This document shows, in pieces, positions 23,796-32,399 of a DNA stretch of 45,558 bases. Position numbers and translations under genes: made by a program. Origin of the DNA: Tardiphaga sp. (lineage in GTDB: Bacteria; Pseudomonadota; Alphaproteobacteria; Rhizobiales; Xanthobacteraceae); NCBI RefSeq assembly GCF_028290495.1, contig NZ_JAQGJT010000126.1:1-45558 (forward strand). The letters are read 5' to 3'. The first letter of the stretch is position 1; each line of letters starts with the position of its first letter. The notes under the pieces were generated by a model. That model was not told where the DNA came from, did not search any database, and saw only the letters and a list, made by a program, of their open reading frames with translations.

Positions 23796-24341
23796 CTACT
23801 TCGTCGTCGCGCCGTCCGGATGCGTGGGATCGATCCACAGCACGGTCGACGGCTTTTCCACCGGCTCGATATCGAGGTTGATCGCCACCGCCTGGCCGTC
23901 GCTGCGCACCAGCACGCATTCCAGCACCTCGTCGGGGCTGGCGTTGATTTCCTGATGCGGCACGTAAGGCGGCACGAAAATGAAGTCGCCGGGACCGGCT
24001 TCCGCCGTGAACTGCAGGCGATCGCCCCAGCGCATCCGCGCCTTGCCCTTCACCACATAAATCACGCTTTCGAGATGGCCGTGATGATGCGCGCCGGTCT
24101 TGGCGTCGGGCTGGATAGACACAGTGCCCGCCCACAGCTTCTGCGCACCAACGCGCGCGAAGTTGATCGCGGCCGCGCGGTCCATGCCTTTGGTCGAGGG
24201 GACGTTGGTATCGAGTTTGTCGGCGGGGATCACGCGCACGCCGTCGTGCTTCCACTTATCCGCGCTGGCGGGCTCGTGGCTGTGATCGTGCGAATGATCA
24301 TGCGGGTGGTCGTGCGAATGATCGTGGTCGTGTCCGGACAT
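23796..24341 (-). CDS. Cupin protein with a histidine-rich N-terminus
   Basis: Single-domain cupin of 181 residues. Residues 3-22 contain a run of His-Asp/His-Ser pairs, nine histidines in all, likely to bind metal ions. The cupin barrel (about 65-150) has GAHHHGHLESVIYVVKGKAR as motif 1 and PGDFIFVPPYVPHQ as motif 2, supplying the His/Glu metal ligands. There is no signal peptide, so it is cytoplasmic. The reaction is unknown. It is divergent from csbD over a 155-bp gap. Confidence 0.85.
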   Translation of the reverse strand: MSGHDHDHSHDHPHDHSHDHSHEPASADKWKHDGVRVIPADKLDTNVPSTKGMDRAAAINFARVGAQKLWAGTVSIQPDAKTGAHHHGHLESVIYVVKGKARMRWGDRLQFTAEAGPGDFIFVPPYVPHQEINASPDEVLECVLVRSDGQAVAINLDIEPVEKPSTVLWIDPTHPDGATTK

Positions 24342-24409
24342 CGCGGTGCTTTCTTAAAGTCCGTGACGAAAATGCGGCAGCGGCAGCGGCATCACGTCCC
24401 GGCGAGCGA

Positions 24410-24434
24410 GGAACATTCCATTGAGCTGGCGATT
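24410..24434 (+). promoter_or_regulatory. Weak candidate EcfG-type stress promoter for csbD
   Basis: GGAAC at 24410-24414, 15 bases, then CGATT. The alphaproteobacterial general-stress sigma factor EcfG recognises GGAAC with CGTT about 16-17 bases on, so spacing and -10 are both off. It is listed because CsbD genes are commonly under this control. Confidence 0.25.
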
Positions 24435-24496
24435 GACCTTGCGAAGATCAACCGGACGCGATCGCGAACGATGCGTCCTGCCAACAGGAGTATCCC

Positions 24497-24712
24497 ATGG
24501 GTGCCACCTCCGACAAGATCACGGGAACCGCGAACGAAGCCATCGGCAAGGCCAAGCAGGGCCTCGGCGAAGTCACCGGTTCCGAGAAGCTGCGCGGCGA
24601 AGGTCTGATCCAGGAAGGCAAGGGCCACGCGCAGAAGGCCGTTGGCGACGCCAAACAGGCCGCCAAGGACGCCGCCGACAAGGCCGCAGACTTCGCCCAC
24701 AAGAAGCTTTGA
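24497..24712 (+). CDS. CsbD family stress protein
   Basis: Small hydrophilic protein of 71 residues that fits the CsbD family. It begins MGATSDKITGTANEAIGKAK and continues with Gly/Ala/Lys-rich amphipathic repeats (QGLGEVTGSEKLRGEG and GHAQKAVGDAKQAAKDAADK). Members accumulate under general stress; the molecular role is unknown. AGGAG lies before the ATG. It is a single-gene unit closed by a strong terminator. Confidence 0.93.
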   Translation: MGATSDKITGTANEAIGKAKQGLGEVTGSEKLRGEGLIQEGKGHAQKAVGDAKQAAKDAADKAADFAHKKL

Positions 24713-24732
24713 TTCAAATCAATTTGAATGTG

Positions 24733-24761
24733 AAAAGACCGGCCGCAAGGCCGGTCTTTTT
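24733..24761 (+). terminator. Rho-independent terminator of csbD
   Basis: AAAAGACCGGCC pairs perfectly with GGCCGGTCTTTT around a GCAA tetraloop, ending in five T. It begins 20 bases after the csbD stop. The A-run on the other side could also let it stop the leftward ggt-like transcript. Confidence 0.92.
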
Positions 24762-24827
24762 GCGTTGAGTTCCTGTTTCCCCGGTCAGCAGCGCGATGCG
24801 CAGCGTCCGGAGAACAGGAGAACTAAC

Positions 24828-26426
24828 TCAATACCCCAGTGCGCAGCCGTCCTTGCGAGGCTCGGAGCCGCCGGTGAGCGTGCCCTTGTCCCAGTCGATC
24901 ACGATCGCCTGGGCGCCGCCGAACGGAGTGACGCAGGGCGCGGTCTTGTGGCCGATCTTGGCCAGACCCGCGACGATGTCCGCCGGCACGCCGTCTTCCA
25001 GCGTGTAGACGCCTTCGTAATGCAGGCCGCGCGGCTGATCGATCGCTTCCTGCACATCCATGCCGTAATCCATCATGTTGGTCAGCACGCGGCACTGGCC
25101 GACCGGCTGGTACTGCCCGCCCATCACCGCGAACGACATCTTGGCGCGGCCGTTCTGCGTCGTCAGCGACGGGATGATGGTGTGCAGCGGACGCTTGCCC
25201 GGCGCGATGCAGTTCGGGTGGCCGGGCTGCACGCGGAAGCCCGCGCCGCGGTTCTGCATCAGCACACCGGTCGTGTTGGAGACCACGGCCGAACCGAACG
25301 AATGCGCCACCGAGTTGATGAACGAACAGACGTTGCGATCCTTGTCGACCACGGTGATGTAGACCGTTTCGGGATTGATCGGCGGACGCACGTCGGGCAG
25401 TTCGACCAGCGCGTCCATACGGATCTTGGCGGCCCAATCGGCGGCGAACTGCTTCGACAGGATGCGCTCGACATCGACGCCGACATAAGCGGGATCACCG
25501 ATGTCCTGCTCGCGCATCAGATAGGCGATGCGGGCGGCTTCGGCTTCGATATGGAAACGCTCGATGCTCATCGAGGGGTATTTGGTGAGGTCGAAATGCG
25601 ACAGGATGTTCAGCATCACCAGCATGGTGATGCCCGGACCGTTCGGCGGGCACTGCCAGACGTCCAGGCCCTTGTAGGACGTGGTGAGCGGCGTGGTGCG
25701 CTCGGTGGTGTGGGCCGCAAAATCTTCCATGGTGTGCAGACCGCCATTGGCGCGCAGCGTCTCCACCATGTCTTCGGCGACGTAGCCCTTGTAGAAGCCG
25801 TCGCGGCCTTCCTTGGCGATGGTGCGCAGCGTCTTGCCCAGCTCCGGCTGGTGCATCACGTCGCCGGTCACCGGCGCTTCGCCATTCTTCAGCAGGTAGC
25901 GCGGCGCGTTGATGCCGGCACGGACCTTGGCCAGATTGTTCTTCCAGTCGAACGCGATGCGCGGCGCGACCACGTAGCCCTCTTCCGCCGCCTTGATCGC
26001 CGGCTGCAGCAGGGTGTCGAGACCGAACTTGCCGTGATCGCCGAGGATCGTCGCCCAGGCGTCGATCGAACCGGGGATCGTCACCGAATGCGGGCCGGTC
26101 GCAGGAATGGAGTTCATCTTGTGCTCGAGATACCACTCCACGGTGGCGGCGGCCGGCGCCCGGCCGGAGCCGTTATAGGAATGCACCTTGCCTTCGCCCT
26201 TGAGCTGGATCAGCGCGAAGCAATCGCCGCCGATGCCGGTCGATTGCGGCTCGATCACGCCCTGCAGCGCGCAGGCGGCCACTGCGGCGTCGATGGCGTT
26301 GCCACCGGCCTTGAGCACTTCGATCGCCGTCAGCGTCGCCTGCGGATGCGATGACGCCGCCATGCCGTTCTGGGAATGGACCGTGGAACGGCCGGCGAGA
26401 TGAAAATTCCTCATAACGAAGCTCAT
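24828..26426 (-). CDS. Gamma-glutamyltransferase family enzyme
   Basis: Ntn-hydrolase of 532 residues from ATG 26426; starts at 26414 or 26492 are also possible. The N-terminal large-subunit part is clear: HPQATLTAIEVLKAGGNAID, QSTGIGGDCFALI and SGRAPAAAT. The self-cleavage point and nucleophile are probably Thr354 in ETVYITVVDKDRN, where classical enzymes read TTHYSVVD. The C-terminal part has FGSAVVSNTTGVLMQNRGAG and MGGQYQPVGQ. No signal peptide is seen, so it may be cytoplasmic, unlike E. coli Ggt. The substrate could be glutathione or another gamma-glutamyl or acyl-amide compound. Confidence 0.88.
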   Translation of the reverse strand: MSFVMRNFHLAGRSTVHSQNGMAASSHPQATLTAIEVLKAGGNAIDAAVAACALQGVIEPQSTGIGGDCFALIQLKGEGKVHSYNGSGRAPAAATVEWYLEHKMNSIPATGPHSVTIPGSIDAWATILGDHGKFGLDTLLQPAIKAAEEGYVVAPRIAFDWKNNLAKVRAGINAPRYLLKNGEAPVTGDVMHQPELGKTLRTIAKEGRDGFYKGYVAEDMVETLRANGGLHTMEDFAAHTTERTTPLTTSYKGLDVWQCPPNGPGITMLVMLNILSHFDLTKYPSMSIERFHIEAEAARIAYLMREQDIGDPAYVGVDVERILSKQFAADWAAKIRMDALVELPDVRPPINPETVYITVVDKDRNVCSFINSVAHSFGSAVVSNTTGVLMQNRGAGFRVQPGHPNCIAPGKRPLHTIIPSLTTQNGRAKMSFAVMGGQYQPVGQCRVLTNMMDYGMDVQEAIDQPRGLHYEGVYTLEDGVPADIVAGLAKIGHKTAPCVTPFGGAQAIVIDWDKGTLTGGSEPRKDGCALGY

Positions 26427-26692
26427 TTCGGTGGTTTGCGCGCCGTTTCCGGCGTCGGCTTGGCGGGAGATAATCCGAAATGTTTCTGGCATACCACGGG
26501 GGCCAAGAGCAATGCTTGAGCTTTCATGGCGCCCCCGCGAAAGCGCAGCCTTATACGCCGTGTAGTTGCAATCGGGAGAAGTTGTTGGGGCATCCGGGCC
26601 CTGTCACACCTGCCGGTGGCAATGAATCCCGGCTTTCGCGACAATGCATGCGGAGGGTTTCCCGGCCCTTCCCGGGCTGCTAAACCCCCGCC

Positions 26693-27490
26693 ATGCCGCT
26701 CAAGGTCGCCGCCTTTTACCAGTTCGCCGCGCTGCCGGATTTTGCCGAGTTGCGCGAACCGTTGCGCGCGCGCTGTGCCGAACTCGAATTGAAGGGCAGC
26801 GTGCTGCTCGCGCATGAGGGCATCAACGGCACGCTGGCCGGCCCTGATGAGGGCATCGATGCGCTGATCGATGAATTGCAGAATGGCGCGCTGTTCGGCG
26901 GCCGGCTCGATCATCTCGAACTGAAATGTTCAACGGCGGCGACGATGCCATTCCTGCATCTCAAGATCCGGTTGAAGAAAGAGATCGTCACACTTGGTGA
27001 TCCCGCGACCGATCCGAACAAGCAGGTCGGCATCTATGTCGATCCCGCCGACTGGAACACGCTGATCACGCGCGACGACACGCTGGTCATCGACACCCGC
27101 AACGCCTTCGAGGTCGCGATGGGCACCTTCGAGGGCGCGGTCGATCCGGAGATCCGCTCGTTCGGGCAGTTCAAGGATTTCGTGGCCAAACTCGATCCGG
27201 CAAAATATCAGAAGATCGCGATGTTCTGCACCGGAGGCATCCGCTGCGAGAAGGCCAGTTCCTACATGCTGTCGCGCGGCTTCAGTGACGTCTATCATCT
27301 CAAGGGCGGCATCCTGAAATATCTCGAGGAAGTGCCGCAAACGAACAGCCGCTGGCGCGGTGACTGCTTCGTGTTCGACAGCCGCGTCGCGCTCGGCCAT
27401 GGCCTTGTGGAAAGCACGGTGATCGATCCCGGTCTGCCGATCAATTCCGAGGATTTCGAAGCGCAGAAAGAACCGGCCGGCGATGACTGA
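26693..27490 (+). CDS. trhO: tRNA uridine-34 hydroxylase TrhO (rhodanese-like)
   Basis: Makes 5-hydroxyuridine at tRNA position 34, the first step to 5-methoxyuridine or 5-oxyacetyluridine. The N-terminal acylphosphatase-like domain (1-95, with [10 protein letters not shown]) is followed by a rhodanese domain (about 122-220) with the active-site loop [11 protein letters not shown] at 179-189, Cys179 being the expected catalytic residue. The C-terminal part has [19 protein letters not shown]. The length of 265 suits the short form. Its end overlaps slyX by 8 bases. Confidence 0.93.
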   Translation: MPLKVAAFYQFAALPDFAELREPLRARCAELELKGSVLLAHEGINGTLAGPDEGIDALIDELQNGALFGGRLDHLELKCSTAATMPFLHLKIRLKKEIVTLGDPATDPNKQVGIYVDPADWNTLITRDDTLVIDTRNAFEVAMGTFEGAVDPEIRSFGQFKDFVAKLDPAKYQKIAMFCTGGIRCEKASSYMLSRGFSDVYHLKGGILKYLEEVPQTNSRWRGDCFVFDSRVALGHGLVESTVIDPGLPINSEDFEAQKEPAGDD

Positions 27491-27698
27491 TCTCAAGATC
27501 CTCAGCGAGCGCATCGACGCGCTGGAAACCCGCCTGACCTATCAGGACGAGACCATCGAGACGCTGAACGCCACCATCACTGCGCAGTGGCAGCAGATCG
27601 ACCGCCTGACCCGACAGGTCGCAACGCTCGGCGAGCGCCTGCAGGAAGCGGAGAGTAACTCAGGCGGCATCAGCAACGAACCGCCGCCGCATTATTGA
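27483..27698 (+). CDS. slyX: SlyX family protein
   Basis: Short coiled-coil protein of 71 residues. Residues 7-58 form heptads ([20 protein letters not shown], then [20 protein letters not shown]), and the end PPPHY is typical of SlyX. Function is not established. It overlaps the end of trhO and is probably coupled to it. Confidence 0.92.
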   Translation: MTDLKILSERIDALETRLTYQDETIETLNATITAQWQQIDRLTRQVATLGERLQEAESNSGGISNEPPPHY

Positions 27699-27726
27699 GG
27701 GGTCGGCCGCCCGCCCCGCGCTCCGT

Positions 27727-27752
27727 GTCGTCCCCGCGAAAGCGGGGACGAC
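27727..27752. repeat. Perfect hairpin between convergent genes
   Basis: GTCGTCCCCGC pairs with GCGGGGACGAC around GAAA. It lies between slyX and the convergent acyl-CoA ligase gene, so it could end both transcripts, though it lacks a T-run. The same core is common as a dispersed repeat in Bradyrhizobium-type genomes. Confidence 0.6.
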
Positions 27753-27776
27753 AGCTGAGAGAGCAGCGCGCAGCAG

Positions 27777-29303
27777 CTACCCCGCCGCCAGTCTGCTGTC
27801 CCGCAACTCGCGCTTCAACACCTTGCCGATCGCGCTGCGCGGCAGCGTGTCCGCAAACACGATTTCCGCCACGCGCTGGAATTTGCCGATGCGGCTGTTG
27901 AGCCACGCCTTCAGCGTCGCAGCATCGACCGCGGCCCCCGGCTTCAGCACCACGAACCCGACCGGCGTCTCGCCCCATTCCTCCGACGGCATCGCCACCA
28001 CCGCGGCTTCCAGCACATCTTCATGGCCGACCAGCACGGCTTCGAGATCGCTCGGATAGATGTTGAAGCCGCCGGAAATGATCATGTCCTTCTTGCGGTC
28101 CATCAGCGTGAGGAAGCCGTCTTCGTCGAAGCGGCCGACATCGCCGGTGCGCACGAAGCGCTTGCCGGTGGCATCGTGCCAGAACGTCTCGGCGGTCTTG
28201 CCGGCCTGGTTGAGATAGCCCTGCATGATCACCGGCGAGTGGCCGTAAACTTCGCCGATTTCGCCGGGGGCTACTTCCTTTCCGTCTTCATCGAGCAGAC
28301 GGATTTCATGGCCGGGCGCGGGCTGTCCGACCGTATGCAGCTTGTCGGGATGTTCATGCGCCAACAGGTGGCAGGTGCCGCCGCCTTCGGTCATGCCGTA
28401 ATATTCGGTGAGACCGCCGGGCCAGCGTTTCAGGATGTCGGCCTTCAGGACGGCGGCGAACGGCGCCGATGTCGAGAATTTCATCACGTAGGATGAAAGA
28501 TCGAAGCTGTCGAAATCCGGCACGTTCATGATGCGGCGATACTGCACCGGCACCAGCATCGCATGCGTCGCGCGGTGCTTCTCGCTGAGTTCGAGGAGGC
28601 CGCGGGCATCGAACTTCTTCATCAGCACCACGGTGCCGCCGCCGGCAAAGGTGGGATTGAAGCAGACCAGCGTGGTGTTGGAATAAAGCGGCGTCGATAG
28701 CACCGTCACCGCATCCGGTCCGTAGCCGAGCGGGTCGAGCTGGCCATACTGACGCCAGCGCATGCCATGCGTATGCACGATGCCCTTCGGCGTGCCTGTC
28801 GTGCCGGAGGAATAGATGATGTTGAATACCCATTCCGGATCGACCGCGACCGGCGCGGGCGTGGCGGACGCCGCGGCGGTCCATGCGCTGAACGCAACGC
28901 CGAAGTCGCTGTCGTCGAGCGCCACGCGCTTGTCCACGCCGTTGACAGCCTCGCCCATCAACGCCGCGGCGGTTCCATCCATGAACAGGATCTTTGGCGC
29001 GCAATCCCTGAGCATCGCGGCGAAATCGTTCGGCGTCGACGACGGCGCCAGCGGCGCTACTGCCACGCCGGCGCGCAGCGCACCCAAAAAGGTCGCGGCA
29101 TATTGAATGGTGCTGTAGGCGGAGATCGAGATCACATCCCGCGGCTGCAAGCCTTCGGCCTGCAAGGCGGCGGCGACACGATCGATCAGGGCGTCAAATT
29201 CGGCGTAAGTGAGCGACGACTGGTCGTCGATGATAGCCGTCTTGGCCGGATTGCTCGCCACGGTGTTACGCACCAAAGCATCGAGCGTGATGAAGTCGGG
29301 CAT
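27777..29303 (-). CDS. Acyl-CoA synthetase (AMP-dependent ligase)
   Basis: Adenylate-forming enzyme of 508 residues that activates a carboxylic acid to its CoA thioester. The P-loop-like motif IIYSSGTTGTPKGIVHTH is at 162-179; YGMTEGGGTC follows near 300; TGDVGRFDEDGFLTLMDRKK and DMIISGGFNIYPSDLEAVL mark the hinge; the catalytic Lys is in RSAIGKVLKREL near the end. The acid is unknown; cyclohexane carboxylate, fatty or aromatic acids are all possible. Probably transcribed with the upstream NTF2-like gene, although a palindromic repeat now lies between them. Confidence 0.9.
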   Translation of the reverse strand: MPDFITLDALVRNTVASNPAKTAIIDDQSSLTYAEFDALIDRVAAALQAEGLQPRDVISISAYSTIQYAATFLGALRAGVAVAPLAPSSTPNDFAAMLRDCAPKILFMDGTAAALMGEAVNGVDKRVALDDSDFGVAFSAWTAAASATPAPVAVDPEWVFNIIYSSGTTGTPKGIVHTHGMRWRQYGQLDPLGYGPDAVTVLSTPLYSNTTLVCFNPTFAGGGTVVLMKKFDARGLLELSEKHRATHAMLVPVQYRRIMNVPDFDSFDLSSYVMKFSTSAPFAAVLKADILKRWPGGLTEYYGMTEGGGTCHLLAHEHPDKLHTVGQPAPGHEIRLLDEDGKEVAPGEIGEVYGHSPVIMQGYLNQAGKTAETFWHDATGKRFVRTGDVGRFDEDGFLTLMDRKKDMIISGGFNIYPSDLEAVLVGHEDVLEAAVVAMPSEEWGETPVGFVVLKPGAAVDAATLKAWLNSRIGKFQRVAEIVFADTLPRSAIGKVLKRELRDSRLAAG

Positions 29304-29355
29304 GTGGGTTCTCCCATTTGTTTTTTGTCTGTTATCGAAACACTCCGCCCCTCTC

Positions 29356-29450
29356 CGTCATTGCGAGGAGCGAAGCGACGCGGCAATCCAGAAAGCAACA
29401 AGCAGCGAAAGAACTGGATTGCTTCGTCGCAAGGGCTCCTCGCAATGACG
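29356..29450. repeat. Palindromic intergenic repeat
   Basis: The outer 16 bp pair perfectly: CGTCATTGCGAGGAGC with GCTCCTCGCAATGACG. An inner 17-bp pair (GCGACGCGGCAATCCAG with CTGGATTGCTTCGTCGC) has two mismatches, leaving a short loop. This is a known dispersed type in Bradyrhizobium and relatives. No coding frame is supported in 29304-29467. Confidence 0.85.
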
Positions 29451-29467
29451 ATGAAGGCTGAACCGCT

Positions 29468-30085
29468 CTACCGATCCAGCGCCTCGCCGTTCAGCCATTT
29501 CTTGCCGCTGGCATACAGCGCCTGCACGGCGTCGCCGCGCAGGCCGGGCATGTTCGGCTTGATCTGGTAGCCGATCTGGCTCTGCAGATAGGCCAGATGC
29601 CGGTAGCCCTCCGGGAAGCTGGCGAGCAGATCCGCATCGAGCTTCAAATCGGCATTGGGCACCACGGTATCGATGCGGTCCTTCTCGTAAATCGGCTGGC
29701 GCAGCACCATGCCCCAACGGCCATCGCGCTTCTCGAGAAAATCATAGAACCGCCCGGTCAGCATCACGTCGACGTTGACGCCGTGCACCAGCGCGCGCTG
29801 CGCAATGGTCATCTTGGTCTGCGAGATCGCGCGGGTGCCAGCGAGATCGATCGACTGCGCGCCGAGAAAATGCATGATCGAGACGCCCTTGGCCCAGCCG
29901 GCCTTGCTCATCGCGATGAACTCGTCGGCGGTGCCCTGCGTCCAGGTAGCCACCATGCGGCCATCATCGAACCAGACGGTGCGGAAGCGGTCCCAGTCGC
30001 CGGCGTCGCGCCATACCACCCAGTTTTCGATCAGATCGCGGATGGCAAGGCGGTCGAGAGTCTCTATATCCATGTTGTGTCCCAT
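29468..30085 (-). CDS. NTF2-like (SnoaL-type) domain protein
   Basis: A 205-residue protein whose first 140 residues fit the NTF2-like fold: LAIRDLIENWVVWRDAGDWD, then RFRTVWFDDGRMVATW, a helix and TGRFYDFLEKRDGRWGMVLR. Such folds serve as small-molecule enzymes such as dehydratases or isomerases, or as binding proteins. The C-terminal 60 residues (KLDADLLASFPEGYRHLAYL) are outside the core. An inner ATG at 30073 with GGGAC before it may be the true start. The neighbouring acyl-CoA ligase hints at catabolism of a hydrophobic acid. Confidence 0.8.
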   Translation of the reverse strand: MGHNMDIETLDRLAIRDLIENWVVWRDAGDWDRFRTVWFDDGRMVATWTQGTADEFIAMSKAGWAKGVSIMHFLGAQSIDLAGTRAISQTKMTIAQRALVHGVNVDVMLTGRFYDFLEKRDGRWGMVLRQPIYEKDRIDTVVPNADLKLDADLLASFPEGYRHLAYLQSQIGYQIKPNMPGLRGDAVQALYASGKKWLNGEALDR

Positions 30086-30188
30086 GATGGCGAAGATCGT
30101 CGCGGCAACGCGCGTCCTCCAGCCATAGTCCGATCAGGCCGTCTCGAAAAGTCCTGTCTCGAGAAGTCCCTTGCCGAAAAGAGAATTC

Positions 30189-32297
30189 ATGACCAAGCCC
30201 CCCTCCCCGATCACGGCGCCGGTGGCGCCGCGCCATCCGCATTCCTTCACCGCCCACGGCATCACCGTCACCGATGATTACGCCTGGCTGAAGGACGCGA
30301 AGTGGCAGGAGGTGCTGCGCGATCCCGCGGTGCTCGATCCGGAAATCCGGACCTATCTCGAAGCCGAAAACGCCTATAGCGACAGCCTGCTCGGCTCGAC
30401 CGCCGAGTTACAGAAGACGCTGGTCAAGGAAATGCGTGGCCGCATCAAGGAGGACGATTCCAGCGTGCCGGCCAAGGACGGCCCGTATTCCTACCTGCGG
30501 AAATTCCGCGAAGGCGGCCAGCACGAATTGTACGGCCGCACGCCGCGCGACGGTGGCGAAGCCGTGATCATCCTCGATGGCGACAAGCTCGCCGCCGACC
30601 ACAAATATTTCAAGTTCGGTGGCGCCAGGCATTCGCCGGATCACGCGCTGGAGGCGTGGAGCGCGGACGTCAAAGGTTCGGAGTATTTCACCATCCGCGT
30701 GCGCGACTGGGCGACAGGCCAGGACAGCGACGATCTGGTCGAGCAGACCGACGGCGGCGTGGTGTGGACGCTCGACTGCAAGGCGTTCTTCTACGTGAAG
30801 CTCGACGACAACCATCGCCCGATGCAGGTCTGGCTGCATCGCCTCGGCACCAAGCAGACGGCCGACGTGCTGGTCTATGAAGAGCCCGACGCCGGCTGGT
30901 TCACGCATATCCACGAGAGCGCCAGCGGCCGCTTCGGCGTGATCGCCGGCGGCGACCATGAGACCTCCGAGCAGCGGCTGATCGATCTGGCCAACCCTGA
31001 TGCGCCGCCGCGGCTGGTCGCTGCGCGCGAAGAGGGCGTGCAGTATTCGCTGGCCGACCGCGGGGACGAATTGTTCATCCTGACCAATGCCGACAACGCG
31101 ATCGACTTCAAGATCGTGACAGCACCGCTCGCTGCACCCGAGCGCGCCAACTGGCGCGATCTCATTCCACATCGCGAGGGCATCTACCTGATCGACATCG
31201 ATCTCACGGCCGGCCATCTGGTGCGGGTCGAGCGCGCCAACGCGTTGCCCGCGATCATCATCCGCGACCTCACGACGGCGGAAGAACACGCGATCGCCTT
31301 CGACGAAGCGGCCTATTCGCTGGATGCGATGGGCGGCTACGAATTCGACACGACCAATCTGCGCTTTTCCTATTCGTCGATGACGACGCCGTCTGAAGTC
31401 TATGACTACGACATGACGACGCGCGAGCGGACCTTGCGCAAACGTCAGGAAATTCCCTCCGGCCACAACCCGGCGGACTACGTCACCACCCGCATCATGG
31501 CGACGGCCGAAGACGGCGCGCAAGTGCCGGTGTCGATCCTGCATCGCAAGGATCTGAAGCGCGACGGCGCGGCCCCGCTGCTGCTCTATGGTTACGGCAG
31601 CTACGGCCTGGCGATGCCGGCCTCGTTCTCCGCCAATCGGCTCTCGCTGGTCGATCGCGGCCTCGTCTACGCGATCGCACATATCCGCGGCGGCGCCGAC
31701 AAGGGCTGGGGCTGGTATCTCGACGGCAAGCGCGACAGGAAGACCAACAGCTTCGATGATTTTGCGGCGTCCGCCCGGGCGCTGATCGCCGCCAACTATT
31801 CGAGCGAGCAGCGCATCGTCGGCCACGGCGGCAGCGCCGGCGGCATGCTGATGGGCGCCGTCGCCAACCGCGCCGGCGACCTGTTCGCCGGCATCGTTGC
31901 CGAAGTGCCGTTCGTCGACGTACTCAACACCATGCTCGACGACACGCTGCCGCTGACGCCGCCGGAATGGCCGGAGTGGGGCAACCCGATCGAGAGCGAG
32001 GCCGACTTCAAGACGATCCTGTCGTACTCGCCCTATGACAACGTCTCGGCGCAGGAATATCCGGCGGTGCTCGCGATGGGCGGTCTGACCGATCCGCGCG
32101 TCACCTATTGGGAGCCGGCGAAATGGATCGCGCGGCTGCGCGCGACCATGACCGGCGGCGGCCCGGTGCTGCTGCGCACCAACATGGGTGCCGGCCACGG
32201 CGGCGCCTCCGGCCGCTTCAACCGCCTCGACGAAATCGCCATCGCCTATGCATTCGCATTGTGGGCGGTGGGGATGTCGGAGACGGATGAGGAGTGA
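30189..32297 (+). CDS. ptrB: Oligopeptidase B (S9 serine peptidase)
   Basis: Cytosolic peptidase cutting short peptides, usually after Lys or Arg, 702 residues. The N-terminal seven-bladed propeller region (about 75-420) includes DDYAWLKDAKWQEVL at its front. The C-terminal alpha/beta hydrolase has the triad Ser549 in GHGGSAGG, Asp635 in LTDPRV and His670 in GAGHGGASGR. The start at 30189 is preferred to an in-frame TTG at 30171. It is followed by a palindromic repeat and the convergent hemC. Confidence 0.93.
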   Translation: MTKPPSPITAPVAPRHPHSFTAHGITVTDDYAWLKDAKWQEVLRDPAVLDPEIRTYLEAENAYSDSLLGSTAELQKTLVKEMRGRIKEDDSSVPAKDGPYSYLRKFREGGQHELYGRTPRDGGEAVIILDGDKLAADHKYFKFGGARHSPDHALEAWSADVKGSEYFTIRVRDWATGQDSDDLVEQTDGGVVWTLDCKAFFYVKLDDNHRPMQVWLHRLGTKQTADVLVYEEPDAGWFTHIHESASGRFGVIAGGDHETSEQRLIDLANPDAPPRLVAAREEGVQYSLADRGDELFILTNADNAIDFKIVTAPLAAPERANWRDLIPHREGIYLIDIDLTAGHLVRVERANALPAIIIRDLTTAEEHAIAFDEAAYSLDAMGGYEFDTTNLRFSYSSMTTPSEVYDYDMTTRERTLRKRQEIPSGHNPADYVTTRIMATAEDGAQVPVSILHRKDLKRDGAAPLLLYGYGSYGLAMPASFSANRLSLVDRGLVYAIAHIRGGADKGWGWYLDGKRDRKTNSFDDFAASARALIAANYSSEQRIVGHGGSAGGMLMGAVANRAGDLFAGIVAEVPFVDVLNTMLDDTLPLTPPEWPEWGNPIESEADFKTILSYSPYDNVSAQEYPAVLAMGGLTDPRVTYWEPAKWIARLRATMTGGGPVLLRTNMGAGHGGASGRFNRLDEIAIAYAFALWAVGMSETDEE

Positions 32298-32307
32298 ACT
32301 ACATTCT

Positions 32308-32390
32308 CCGTCATGGCCGGGCCTGTCCCGGCCATCCACGATGTTCCGCGAGTACGTGGATGCCCGGCACAGGGCCGGGCATGACGGGAG
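32308..32390. repeat. Palindromic repeat between ptrB and hemC
   Basis: CCGTCATGGCCGGGCC at one side mirrors GGCCGGGCATGACGG at the other; inner CATCCACG and CGTGGATG also pair. It fills the gap between two convergent genes and may act as a bidirectional terminator. This type is common in Bradyrhizobium intergenic DNA. Confidence 0.8.
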
Positions 32391-32399
32391 AGGGCAGAG

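Noticed and set aside
30408..32339. 643-codon leftward frame opposite oligopeptidase B
   Set aside because: It mirrors a complete, motif-bearing peptidase gene; high GC often leaves long antisense frames open.
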